Assembly (NCBI RefSeq): GCF_012516375.2 | Contig: NZ_CP051204.2 | Coordinates: 3,782,001-3,846,000, forward strand | Reading direction: 5' to 3' | Source of the DNA: Chitinophaga oryzae | GTDB lineage: Bacteria; Bacteroidota; Bacteroidia; Chitinophagales; Chitinophagaceae | DNA: 64,000 bases | In this document: one piece after another, positions 7,406 through 15,819 of the stretch | Position numbering within the stretch: the first letter of the stretch is position 1 | Layout: each line of letters starts with the position of its first letter | Made by a program: the position numbers and the translations under genes | Notes under the pieces: generated by a model | Seen by the model: only the letters and a program-made list of their open reading frames with translations | Database searches by the model: none | What the model was told of the DNA's origin: nothing

Positions 7406-8707
7406 ATGAGTGAGTCTTATGGAGAGAAAAACCCTGCGCTTGAAAATGCGCTGTCGAAATCAACGGCGGATTTTTACGTACCGGACGGGCGTGATGTACT
7501 GTCCCGGATGGACGCCTACTATTCCTGGGTGAAAAGCAGGGTGCGGACCAACACCTGGCAGTATTCCAGGACCCAGACAAGCAGGCCGGGCCCGGTGATA
7601 ACGGCGACGGACGCCGGCGGCAGGCAAATGGAAGGCGTTAATTTTGCTTCGCAGGATTATCTTGGATTGAGTGCCCATCCAGACGTGCTGAAAGCCGCAC
7701 AGGAAGCGCTGCTCCGCTACGGCCCGCATAGCGCCGGTTCTCCGATGTTTATGGGGCAGACAGACCTGGTGCCGCAGCTGGAAGAAAAACTACAGGAGCT
7801 AACCGGTATGGAACATGTGCTGATTTTTCCTACCGGCTGGGCGGCAGGATTCAGCAGCCTGACAGGGCTGGTACGTAAAAACGACTACATCGTCATGGAC
7901 CGGCTGGCCCATGCCTGTCTCCGGCAGGGCGCTTATGCAGCAACGGCCAACGTATTTAAGTTCGATCATCTTGATCATGAAGACGCCCGCAAAATACTGG
8001 CGTCCATCAGGGCGAAGGACGCCGCAAATGGCATACTGGTTGTATCCGAAGGCTTATTCTCCATGAATGCCGACACGCCGGATATCAGGCGGTTACAGGA
8101 GATCTGCCATGAATTTGGTGCCCGGTTGCTGATGGACGTGGCGCATGATCTGGGGGCCACAGGTCCTGAAGGCAGCGGCCAGTTGGGCATACAGGGCATG
8201 AAAGGGAGGGTGGACCTGGTCATGGGAAGCTTCTCCAAAACGTTTGCGGCCAATGGAGGTTTCATTGCTACGCATTCGGCGGCGGTGAAGGAATACCTGA
8301 AAATGTATGCGGGGCCCTACTTGTTTTCCAATGCCGTTTCTCCCGTGCAAACCGCTGCGGCGCTGCAGGCCAGCCGTATTATCACCGCTCCGGAAGGAGC
8401 TGGCCTGAGAAAATTGTCGTTGGGGAATACGCTTCATATGAGAGCGCGTTTTGCTTCCAACAACCAGCCGTGCCTGGGTATAGCGGCCCCCATTGTGTTG
8501 GTGCCTGTAGGCGGTGAACGCCATGCCAGGCTGTCCCATAGCCTGCTCATGAAAAAGAACATTGCGGCCATGATCGTGGAGTATCCCGTGGTTCCCTTAT
8601 CTGAAGCGAGAATCCGGTTGCAGCTGATGTCTACCCATACCATCGGGCAGATAAACCATGCAGTGGACCACATCTGTGAAGTGCTCGATGAGGTCCGGAA
8701 AAAATAA
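7406..8707 (+). CDS. PLP-dependent alpha-oxoamine synthase (KBL/AONS/SPT family)
   Basis: 433 residues. The family condenses an amino acid with an acyl thioester, with loss of CO2, to give an alpha-amino ketone. Signature elements: SQDYLGLSAHP (82-92), GPHSAGSPMFMG (106-117), DRLAHA with H169, SEGLFSMNAD (214-223), MDVAHDLG with D244/H247 contacting PLP, and the Schiff-base lysine in GSFSKTFAANGG (K278). A typical DEAHS motif is changed to DVAHD. The next gene, an NRPS with its own carrier domain, starts 27 bases downstream, so the substrate could be carrier-bound. Serine palmitoyltransferase, 8-amino-7-oxononanoate synthase and glycine C-acetyltransferase are the other readings; the context argues for specialised metabolism. 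Confidence 0.85.
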   Translation: MSESYGEKNPALENALSKSTADFYVPDGRDVLSRMDAYYSWVKSRVRTNTWQYSRTQTSRPGPVITATDAGGRQMEGVNFASQDYLGLSAHPDVLKAAQEALLRYGPHSAGSPMFMGQTDLVPQLEEKLQELTGMEHVLIFPTGWAAGFSSLTGLVRKNDYIVMDRLAHACLRQGAYAATANVFKFDHLDHEDARKILASIRAKDAANGILVVSEGLFSMNADTPDIRRLQEICHEFGARLLMDVAHDLGATGPEGSGQLGIQGMKGRVDLVMGSFSKTFAANGGFIATHSAAVKEYLKMYAGPYLFSNAVSPVQTAAALQASRIITAPEGAGLRKLSLGNTLHMRARFASNNQPCLGIAAPIVLVPVGGERHARLSHSLLMKKNIAAMIVEYPVVPLSEARIRLQLMSTHTIGQINHAVDHICEVLDEVRKK

Positions 8708-8734
8708 TTGTTATACCCTTTTAAACCCAAACGT

Positions 8735-11700
8735 ATGAAACCCTCCAATGAAGGTACTTCCTTTATGCTCACCAGTGCGGAGCGTAAAAAAATTCTCCGT
8801 GATTTCAACAACACTTTAACGCCTTTCGACAAAGATCTTTCACTGGTGCATCTTATACAACAGCGCGTCCGGATGGCGCCGGAGAGCGTCGCGCTTGTCT
8901 TTCAGCAGGAAAGCCTTACCTACCGGCAGCTCGATGAGCAGAGCAACCAGTGGGCGTGTTTGCTGCAACAGGCCGGTGTAGGAACGGACAGCCTGGTGGC
9001 TTTCTGTCTGCCGCCATCTATGGAGAAAATTGTTTGTATGCTGGCTATTCTTAAAGCCGGCGCCGCCTATGTGCCACTGGATACAAATTTGCCCCAGGCC
9101 CGGCTGGAATATATGTTGAAAGACGCGCAAGCGCCGGTACTGATCACTTCCGTCCGGTTGAAAACCACTTTTGCCGCCTATAACGGACGAATACTGCTGG
9201 TGGATGACGATGCAACAGTAGCCGCCCTGCGCGGCCTGCCACGGGATTTCACCCTGCCGCCCATTACGCCCGGCAGCCTGATGTACGTGATTTATACCTC
9301 GGGTACTACCGGCAAGCCCAAAGGTGTGATGGTAGAGCATGAGCAGGTGACCAACTTCATGCAGTGCTATGGCGATTACCTGCAAATAGATGCTACCACA
9401 AAGGCATTGCAGTATACGTCGACCGGCTTCGATGCATCGGCTGCCGACCTGTGGCTGCCGCTGGTAGCAGGTGCGGCATTGTTCCTCTATCCGGACAGCC
9501 GCATCACGGGAGAGGAGTTATGGCGGTTTATCAAAGAACATGAAATAACAGCGCTTCCGTTCATATCACCGTCTGTATTAGCGACGCTGCCGGCAACGGA
9601 GAACACCGGCAAGCTGCAGACTATTTGCGTGGGAGGAGAAGCCTGTCCGGAGCCGCTGGTGAAAAAATGGAAAGACAGGGTGCGGCTGGTGAATGGTTAT
9701 GGTCCCACCGAAGCCACCATCCTGGTAAGCTGTTTTGTTTATGACGACGCGCATCCCGCCGCCACTATCGGTCGTCCTAATGCGAACTGCAGTTTTTATA
9801 TCCTTGATGCCAATATGCAGGTGGTGCCCATTGGGGAAACAGGTGAACTCTATATTGGCGGCGCGCAGGTGGCACGTGGCTATTGGGGGCAACCGGAACT
9901 GACGCAGCAAAAATTTATGGCCAATCCCTTTGCGACTGAAGAGGAGGTAAAAAACAACTGGAAACGGATGTATCAATCGGGCGACCTGGCCCGCTATCTG
10001 CCCGACGGTAATGTGGAGTTCATCGGCAGAAACGATACGCAGGTAAAGATCAGGGGCGTCCGGATAGAACTGGGTGAAGTGGAAAATGTACTGTGCGGCC
10101 TTCCGGGGATCGTACAGGCGGTGGTGATCGTTCATGAAGACAGATATGACGAACGGACGCTGCTGGCCTGTGTTGTACATGAAGAAGGCAAACTGAGGGG
10201 AGAGCGGTTGCAACAAGTGACCCAGGAAGTTAGAAAAGCCCTTCAGCTGGAATTGCCTGCTCAGATGATACCTTCCGCTTTTCTTTTCCTGGAAAAATTG
10301 CCGGTAAACGCGCACGGGAAAATTAATAAACAGGCGCTACATCTTGGCTCGCGGGAGGTGATAGAGGCTGTTTTTCCCGATGGGGTGGGTTTTCATGAAT
10401 GTGAACAGGTGATTAAAGCCATCTGGAGCGAGGTGCTTCAGCAGAAGGATATCAACGTCACGGATAACTTTTTTGACCTCGGCGGGCACTCTATCCTGAT
10501 CACACAGGTGTATAAAAGGCTGCCCGCTATTTTCAGGGCTAAAGTTACGCTGCCTGACCTTTTTGACTATGTGACCATAGAGGCGCTGGCGGCAAAGATC
10601 AGGGCTGGTTTGACCGGCGACCAGGAGCTGATGAGGAGCGAAGCGGATGAAAATTACCTGCTGAAAGACGTTTATCTTTCTCCTGATATAGAGATCGAAG
10701 GCACGATAGATCCGGAATCGGTCAGCAATCCCAAAAATATTTTCCTCACCGGCGCTACCGGCTTTGTGGGATGCCACCTGCTGGCAGAGCTGCTGACTTC
10801 CACGACTGCCGATATTTATTGTCTTGTCCGCGCTGCTGATGAAGACGCTGCGCTGGAAAGGATACGGCGTGTTTTTAAAGACAACCGCATTCCGGATGAA
10901 CAGTTTTCGGAAAGCAGGATCAAACCCGTCACCGGAGACCTGACACAATACCAGCTGGGTATCGCCGATGAACAGTTTGACATGCTCTGTGATATTATCG
11001 ATGTAGTTTACCATTCGGGTAGTTCGGTCAGCTATATTGAGCCGTATAATTACATGAAAGGATCAAACATAGGCGGGCTGAATGAAATTATCCGGCTGGC
11101 TTCCGCCCGGAAACTAAAATGCCTTGCGCTGTTGTCTACCGTAGCCGTATTTGCGTGGGAATCCTACGATACGCAACAGTATTTCAAAGCGGAAGATGAC
11201 AACACGATGCAGGGATTAAAATATTTAAAGAAAGACATCGGTTATGCCAAAACCAAATGGGTGATGGAACAAATACTGGCGCTGGCTGCGGCCAAGGGCT
11301 TGCCAACTGTGCTTTTCAGGCTTGGCTTCGTGATGAGCCACAGCCAGACGGGCGCCAACGGGCTGGATCAGATGTGGTCCATGCTGGTCCGTAACTGTAT
11401 TGCGAATAAAGCCTACCCGCTGATCGTTGGCATAAAAGAAGAGCTGGTGACGGTCGATTATGTTTGCAGGGCTATGGTCCACATCACCAAACAACCCAAC
11501 GCCATTGGTAAAAAGTTCCATCTTACCCCGCGCGTGGAAGACGATGTGGATTGGATCGAATTTTTTACCCGCCTGAAAGAAAACTTCGGCTTTGATCTAA
11601 AAGCGTTGCGTTACCGGGAATGGATGGAGTTGTGGGAAAACAATGAGGACGATATATTCTATCCTTACCTGAGCCTGTTTACCGATGAAGTACACGGCGG

Positions 11701-11866
11701 ACGCTCGCTGGTGGAAGTATATCAGAACAGCTATCATTTTCATTGTGATAACACCCTGGCATTTTTAAAAGGCAGCGGTATTGCGCCGTCTAAAATAACG
11801 AATGAAGTGATGGAGGCCTATCTGCGTTTCCTGGGCATTCCTGTTCCCGGAAAGGCTGCTGTATAG
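8735..11866 (+). CDS. NRPS: adenylation, peptidyl carrier, thioester reductase (A-PCP-R)
   Basis: 1043 residues from the ATG at 8735; a TTG nine codons earlier is less likely. Adenylation core motifs occur in order: LTYRQL, LKAGAAYVPLD, YTSGTTGKPKG (187-197), NGYGPTE, GELYIGGAQVARGYWGQ, YQSGDLAR, IRGVRIELGEVE, and NAHGK. The carrier site is LGGHS with S586. The C-terminal reductase has a Rossmann TGATGFVG (672-679) and YAKTK (Y837, K841). There is no condensation domain. It should activate one amino acid, hold it on phosphopantetheine and release it as an aldehyde or alcohol. Reading the Stachelhaus pocket by eye gives D-A-A-S-C-G-G-I-L-K; the Asp suggests an alpha-amino acid, but I cannot name it. 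Co-occurrence with an oxoamine synthase suggests a small alkaloid-like amino ketone or heterocycle. Confidence 0.88.
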   Translation: MKPSNEGTSFMLTSAERKKILRDFNNTLTPFDKDLSLVHLIQQRVRMAPESVALVFQQESLTYRQLDEQSNQWACLLQQAGVGTDSLVAFCLPPSMEKIVCMLAILKAGAAYVPLDTNLPQARLEYMLKDAQAPVLITSVRLKTTFAAYNGRILLVDDDATVAALRGLPRDFTLPPITPGSLMYVIYTSGTTGKPKGVMVEHEQVTNFMQCYGDYLQIDATTKALQYTSTGFDASAADLWLPLVAGAALFLYPDSRITGEELWRFIKEHEITALPFISPSVLATLPATENTGKLQTICVGGEACPEPLVKKWKDRVRLVNGYGPTEATILVSCFVYDDAHPAATIGRPNANCSFYILDANMQVVPIGETGELYIGGAQVARGYWGQPELTQQKFMANPFATEEEVKNNWKRMYQSGDLARYLPDGNVEFIGRNDTQVKIRGVRIELGEVENVLCGLPGIVQAVVIVHEDRYDERTLLACVVHEEGKLRGERLQQVTQEVRKALQLELPAQMIPSAFLFLEKLPVNAHGKINKQALHLGSREVIEAVFPDGVGFHECEQVIKAIWSEVLQQKDINVTDNFFDLGGHSILITQVYKRLPAIFRAKVTLPDLFDYVTIEALAAKIRAGLTGDQELMRSEADENYLLKDVYLSPDIEIEGTIDPESVSNPKNIFLTGATGFVGCHLLAELLTSTTADIYCLVRAADEDAALERIRRVFKDNRIPDEQFSESRIKPVTGDLTQYQLGIADEQFDMLCDIIDVVYHSGSSVSYIEPYNYMKGSNIGGLNEIIRLASARKLKCLALLSTVAVFAWESYDTQQYFKAEDDNTMQGLKYLKKDIGYAKTKWVMEQILALAAAKGLPTVLFRLGFVMSHSQTGANGLDQMWSMLVRNCIANKAYPLIVGIKEELVTVDYVCRAMVHITKQPNAIGKKFHLTPRVEDDVDWIEFFTRLKENFGFDLKALRYREWMELWENNEDDIFYPYLSLFTDEVHGGRSLVEVYQNSYHFHCDNTLAFLKGSGIAPSKITNEVMEAYLRFLGIPVPGKAAV

Positions 11867-11882
11867 CCCCGGGCATTAAAAT

Positions 11883-11915
11883 AAAAAGAGGGTGTCATAA
11901 GACACCCTCTTTTTT
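11883..11915. terminator. Terminator after the NRPS
   Basis: A 14-bp stem (11883-11896 with 11901-11914), ATAA loop, A-run before and T-run after, so it works both ways. It separates the NRPS (+) from the convergent lipoprotein operon (-). The GGGTGTC stem core is the same as in the 4829 terminator. Confidence 0.88.
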
Positions 11916-11926
11916 ATAAAGGCCGG

Positions 11927-12619
11927 TTATTGTACCGTTATGGTGTCGCTATAGGCCACATGGAAAGTATCCAGTGCTTTCAGCTCCGGGATGTACGAAG
12001 AGAGAACGGCCACCTTTGTACCTGCGTTGACCGCATTTAAAACCACCGAATCACTGCGGGACGGAAGATCAACTGTCTGCAGTTGGTTGTTGGCATTATA
12101 GAAGGTGAGGCGTGTGTTGGTATTCAGCGCGGTGTCTGTTGCCGAGAAAAAAAGTTTGTACGCATTTCCTGGCAGGGCCTCCGGGGGCTTTGAACTGTTG
12201 AGCTGACGATTAACAAGCGAGGAAATATACAAGGGACCGTATATCCTTACACCGGAAAGCGACTGTCCTACAGATTTGTTTCCCTTACCGTCGGTTGTGT
12301 ACAAAACAAAATTCTGTACATATTCGTCCATGCCGGTAATCAGCGTCCGGATGGTATCTTTTGTGGTGCCTTTAGCCGGCAGTTTCATGGAATCGGTATT
12401 GTTGTTCCAGTATATGATGTATTCCGTGATACTGGGGTCCGGGCTTGGCTGCCACTGCAGCATTGCCCGGAGGTGGCCCGGCCTGGCGTTCAGGCTGCTG
12501 ACCGGCCCGGGATAGATAATTTCGGCATCGTTCAGCAGGTCTTTATATTTCGTCGCCTCTTTGGTACAGGCTACTGTACAAAGGCATAAGGCTGACATTA
12601 AAAATGCAAATGCTTTCAT
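11927..12619 (-). CDS. DUF4998-type SusCD-associated lipoprotein
   Basis: 230 residues with a lipoprotein signal peptide (MKAFAFLMSALCLCTVAC, C18 as lipid site). The body has fibronectin-like beta strands (LQWQPSPDPSITEYIIYWNN), as in DUF4998 proteins found at the end of Bacteroidota SusCD operons. Such proteins are thought to be surface glycan-binding or scaffold proteins. It is the last gene of a four-gene minus-strand operon, six bases after its neighbour. No catalytic motif is seen. Confidence 0.7.
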   Translation of the reverse strand: MKAFAFLMSALCLCTVACTKEATKYKDLLNDAEIIYPGPVSSLNARPGHLRAMLQWQPSPDPSITEYIIYWNNNTDSMKLPAKGTTKDTIRTLITGMDEYVQNFVLYTTDGKGNKSVGQSLSGVRIYGPLYISSLVNRQLNSSKPPEALPGNAYKLFFSATDTALNTNTRLTFYNANNQLQTVDLPSRSDSVVLNAVNAGTKVAVLSSYIPELKALDTFHVAYSDTITVQ

Positions 12620-12625
12620 GTTCGT

Positions 12626-13861
12626 TTATTTTGTATTTCCAAAAACGGTTATCTCCATGGCATGGGCAAAGGTGGCGCCCGACCAGGATTCAGCAACAGC
12701 CAGTCTCAGGAAGCGGGCCCTGGGGGCCGTGAAAGGAAAGGTAAACTCGCTCCCTTTGTTAAAAAAAGCTTTGTCGGCGGCAGTGGCGGCGGTAGGAGGA
12801 GCGCCGGAGGGAGGGCCGGGCCATGCAAAATTTCCCATGTTGACCCAGTCGCCGAGGACGGTGCCGACTTCTGCAAATACCGGTAATACCGCATCTGCCG
12901 GCGCGGGATTATCGGAGCCCCAGATGGAGAACACTTTGGGATTGCCGTGGCCGTATTCATACCCGGACCTTCCGTAAAGGATAAACCGGCTCAGCTTCGC
13001 GGAAACGCCCAAGCCAAAAGTAGCTATGATGGGCAAGGGGACATTTTCCTGCACGGTATGCCAGCCTGTTCCGCCGCTGTTGCCATTCCAGAGATTACTT
13101 AGCGACCAGCCAAACCCTATTTTAGTATCACTGGACAACCGGTTTTCAAAGAATTTGCTTTTGTCGAGTTCCTTTTCGAACAGTGGCCGGATCGTTTGAT
13201 AAACAGTGTCTGAATTGTTGCCCCATTGGTCGGTGACGTAGGTGGCAAATGCTTTGGGCAGCGTGTCAAATCCCCTCGCCGAAAAATTGATGAGCGTAAA
13301 GTCACTGAAGTTTTGCTGGTAGATCCCGTATTTGGGATCACCTGCGGCTTTGTAGAGCAAAATAGCGCCAACAGGTTTTTTGTAGGGATTGGCCGTTTGC
13401 ACATTTACGCCACCAAAATCGGCCTGCATTTTAATGGTTTTTGCCACGAGCTGATAAACGGGCGTATCAGGGTTCACCTTTACGGTCACCACATCTGATG
13501 ACACGTCGGCGCGGGAAACAGCGGTGAGTTTTACTTCATATTCTTTCTTTTGGGCAAACCCTTCAACAGTAATGGTGTCACTGTAGTAGCTGGATTTTGT
13601 CTCCCTTGATTTCCCTGTCGCATCATTGATGATGTAAGATGCTTTTACATAGAGTACATTTCCTGTTTTGGGCAGCTGGTACGTAATAAAGGCGCCTCCT
13701 TTGAAGTTGGTCACTTTGACATTGGACACAACGCCGGGCTTCGTTTTATCGGAAGAAACAGGGGTGTTATAATCCACTTCTTTACTGCACGAGAAATGAA
13801 GATATACGAAGGCAATCAATGCCGGTAGTGTGATTTTCAGAAAACGGGATGTCTGATGCAT
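12626..13861 (-). CDS. DUF4959/DUF5126/DUF5000-type surface lipoprotein
   Basis: 411 residues from the ATG at 13861; the open frame extends upstream to 14107 but that part overlaps susD and lacks a signal. Lipoprotein signal with C25 (LHFSC). Layout: an N-terminal Ig-like domain (about 45-130), a middle Ig-like domain, and a C-terminal discoidin-like jelly roll (about 270-405, with FILYGRSGY, FSIWGSDN, ARFLRLAV and EITVFG), the order seen in DUF4959-DUF5126-DUF5000 proteins. The discoidin-like end suggests sugar binding at the cell surface. It lies 20 bases after susD in the same operon. A Pro/Ala-rich insert (PGPPSGAPPTAATAA) is unusual. Confidence 0.72.
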   Translation of the reverse strand: MHQTSRFLKITLPALIAFVYLHFSCSKEVDYNTPVSSDKTKPGVVSNVKVTNFKGGAFITYQLPKTGNVLYVKASYIINDATGKSRETKSSYYSDTITVEGFAQKKEYEVKLTAVSRADVSSDVVTVKVNPDTPVYQLVAKTIKMQADFGGVNVQTANPYKKPVGAILLYKAAGDPKYGIYQQNFSDFTLINFSARGFDTLPKAFATYVTDQWGNNSDTVYQTIRPLFEKELDKSKFFENRLSSDTKIGFGWSLSNLWNGNSGGTGWHTVQENVPLPIIATFGLGVSAKLSRFILYGRSGYEYGHGNPKVFSIWGSDNPAPADAVLPVFAEVGTVLGDWVNMGNFAWPGPPSGAPPTAATAADKAFFNKGSEFTFPFTAPRARFLRLAVAESWSGATFAHAMEITVFGNTK

Positions 13862-13881
13862 AACGTCTTGAGTTTTTGTGG

Positions 13882-15807
13882 TTACCAGTAAAGCGTCTGA
13901 ACAAGATTGGGATTGTTGGACATGGCCCCGTCTGACAGCGGCCAGAAGTAGTCCTTCACGGTAACGCCGGGAATGAATAGTGTCTGTAATGTATAGAAGC
14001 CGCTGTTGCTGCTTTGGAAGATGCTCCAGCCCTGAATGGGGTTGGACAGCACGGTCAGCATTTTCTTCCAGCGCCGGAGGTCCCATCCGCTTTTGCCTTC
14101 GAAGCACAATTCAATCCGCCGTTCCTGGTGAATGATTTCCCGCAGGCCTTCTTTGCTGGCCGGTTTGGAGGGGAGCTTGCTGTATTGCGACCAGGATGCG
14201 ACCACGCCTTTGAGGCCCGCACGTTCGCGTACCATGTCAATGTACCGGTAGCTCTCCGCATTGGGGCCGGAAACTTCATTCAGGCACTCTGCATACAGCA
14301 GATAAAGATCTGCCAGCCTGATACGGGGCAGCCTGTACGAAGTTTGCTGCACGCCTTCGTTAAATACAGTAAGATAATTAACGAGCTTTTTAGGCCATGC
14401 AGCCAGTACATTGATCCTTACCCTGTCTTTTGGGCCGGCTTTTGATGCGGGGCCTTTTGCTTCGATATAGAGGGCGTTATTGGGATCTGTAACACCGTTG
14501 CCAAACCAGATGCCGCCATCGAAACCGATATTGGCATAATACCTGGATTCTCTGCCGAAGTTATTTTTTACTGTTACATAGCCGCTTTTGATATAGTATT
14601 TGTTGGCATCGTCGCCGGTTTGCAAATCAAAGCGGTGGGGGTAGTCCCAGTTCTTGTCCTCGTTAATGGGAACACCGTTGCTGGTGTAAAAAAGATCTGT
14701 GGTGAACATCGGCACGGTGAAGCTGCCTGCCGCTGAGGTGGAATTTTCCACGGCTTTGCTGGTAAGCCTCGGTATACAGAAGGACTGGTATCCGAAATTG
14801 GGGTTCAGCGCCCATATCACTTCTGCATTAAGGTCCCATTTTTCTGTAACGGCATTTTGTATGGTCAGCACTTTACGGAGGGAATCATTGAGGGTAGGCA
14901 GATTGGCCGGCTGTATAAACGTGTAAAGCCGCATATTCAGCGTGGTGGCCTCGTCGATGGCTGCTTTGCAGGCGTCTGCGGCCCGTTTCCATTTGGCGGG
15001 ATCTGCGGAAGCCGGGAAAAGCGCCTGGCCGTCCCTGTTTTTAAACTGTGCATAATCTGCGTTGCCATTGAACAACGGGCTGGCCTGCATGGCCAGTACT
15101 TCTGCTTTCACTGCCAATGCTGTCACCCTGGTGATCCTTCCCAGTTCCTGTTGCAGGTTGCCGATCTGCTGCGGCAGATCAGGGATGGCTTCATCCAGCA
15201 GCTGCACAACATAGTTGAACACGGTATCCACCGGTTGCCGTTTTACGCGGATCTCTTCAATGGGAGCGGTAATGCTCTGGTTAACCCGGTAAATGGGAAT
15301 AGGGCCGTACATCCTGGTAAGGAAATAATGATAGTAAGCTTTCAGGAATTTTGTTTCCGCTATCCAGCGGGCTTTCTCTTCCGGACTGAGATCGATGGGT
15401 TTGTCGATGTTTTCCAGCATGATATTGCAGCGGCGGATGGCCTGGAAGATGGAGCCTGCGCCGTTGTTGCCGTCCCAGTAGTTCAGCACCGGGTTGGAAA
15501 TATTTTGCACGGTGCCCCGTATCAGCTGAAAGCCGGCATCGGAGATCGGCCTCTCTGAAAGGTCGTCAGGGTAAACGATCTCGCCGGATGTGGTAAACCC
15601 TGGATCGGTCACTACATCGCTCATGTTCTGAAGGGTACCGTAGCAGGTGAAAAGGTAGTTCTCCGCTTCATTCCTGTTGCGGAAGGCATAATCGATTGTT
15701 CCTACGTTCTCCGGCGTTACATCGAGATATTTTTTGCATCCCTGCAGGAAGCCCAGGGTAAAGCAGCAGGTGACTGCGAACAATATCCGGTCAACTATAT
15801 ATTTCAT
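13882..15807 (-). CDS. SusD/RagB family nutrient-binding lipoprotein (pair 1)
   Basis: 641 residues, on the long side for SusD. Signal peptide with lipid-site C24 (LQGCKKYLDV). The N-terminal SusD-like part has the helical pattern RNRNEAENYLFTCYGTL, TPR-like helices follow (KAYYHYFLTRMYGPIP), and the C-terminal RagB segment shows LPRIRLADLYLLYAECLNEV and RRIELCFEGKSGWDLRRW. SusD lids cap the SusC pore and bind the glycan outside the cell. It follows susC by 12 bases. Confidence 0.92.
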   Translation of the reverse strand: MKYIVDRILFAVTCCFTLGFLQGCKKYLDVTPENVGTIDYAFRNRNEAENYLFTCYGTLQNMSDVVTDPGFTTSGEIVYPDDLSERPISDAGFQLIRGTVQNISNPVLNYWDGNNGAGSIFQAIRRCNIMLENIDKPIDLSPEEKARWIAETKFLKAYYHYFLTRMYGPIPIYRVNQSITAPIEEIRVKRQPVDTVFNYVVQLLDEAIPDLPQQIGNLQQELGRITRVTALAVKAEVLAMQASPLFNGNADYAQFKNRDGQALFPASADPAKWKRAADACKAAIDEATTLNMRLYTFIQPANLPTLNDSLRKVLTIQNAVTEKWDLNAEVIWALNPNFGYQSFCIPRLTSKAVENSTSAAGSFTVPMFTTDLFYTSNGVPINEDKNWDYPHRFDLQTGDDANKYYIKSGYVTVKNNFGRESRYYANIGFDGGIWFGNGVTDPNNALYIEAKGPASKAGPKDRVRINVLAAWPKKLVNYLTVFNEGVQQTSYRLPRIRLADLYLLYAECLNEVSGPNAESYRYIDMVRERAGLKGVVASWSQYSKLPSKPASKEGLREIIHQERRIELCFEGKSGWDLRRWKKMLTVLSNPIQGWSIFQSSNSGFYTLQTLFIPGVTVKDYFWPLSDGAMSNNPNLVQTLYW

Positions 15808-15819
15808 GTTGCGGTGTGT

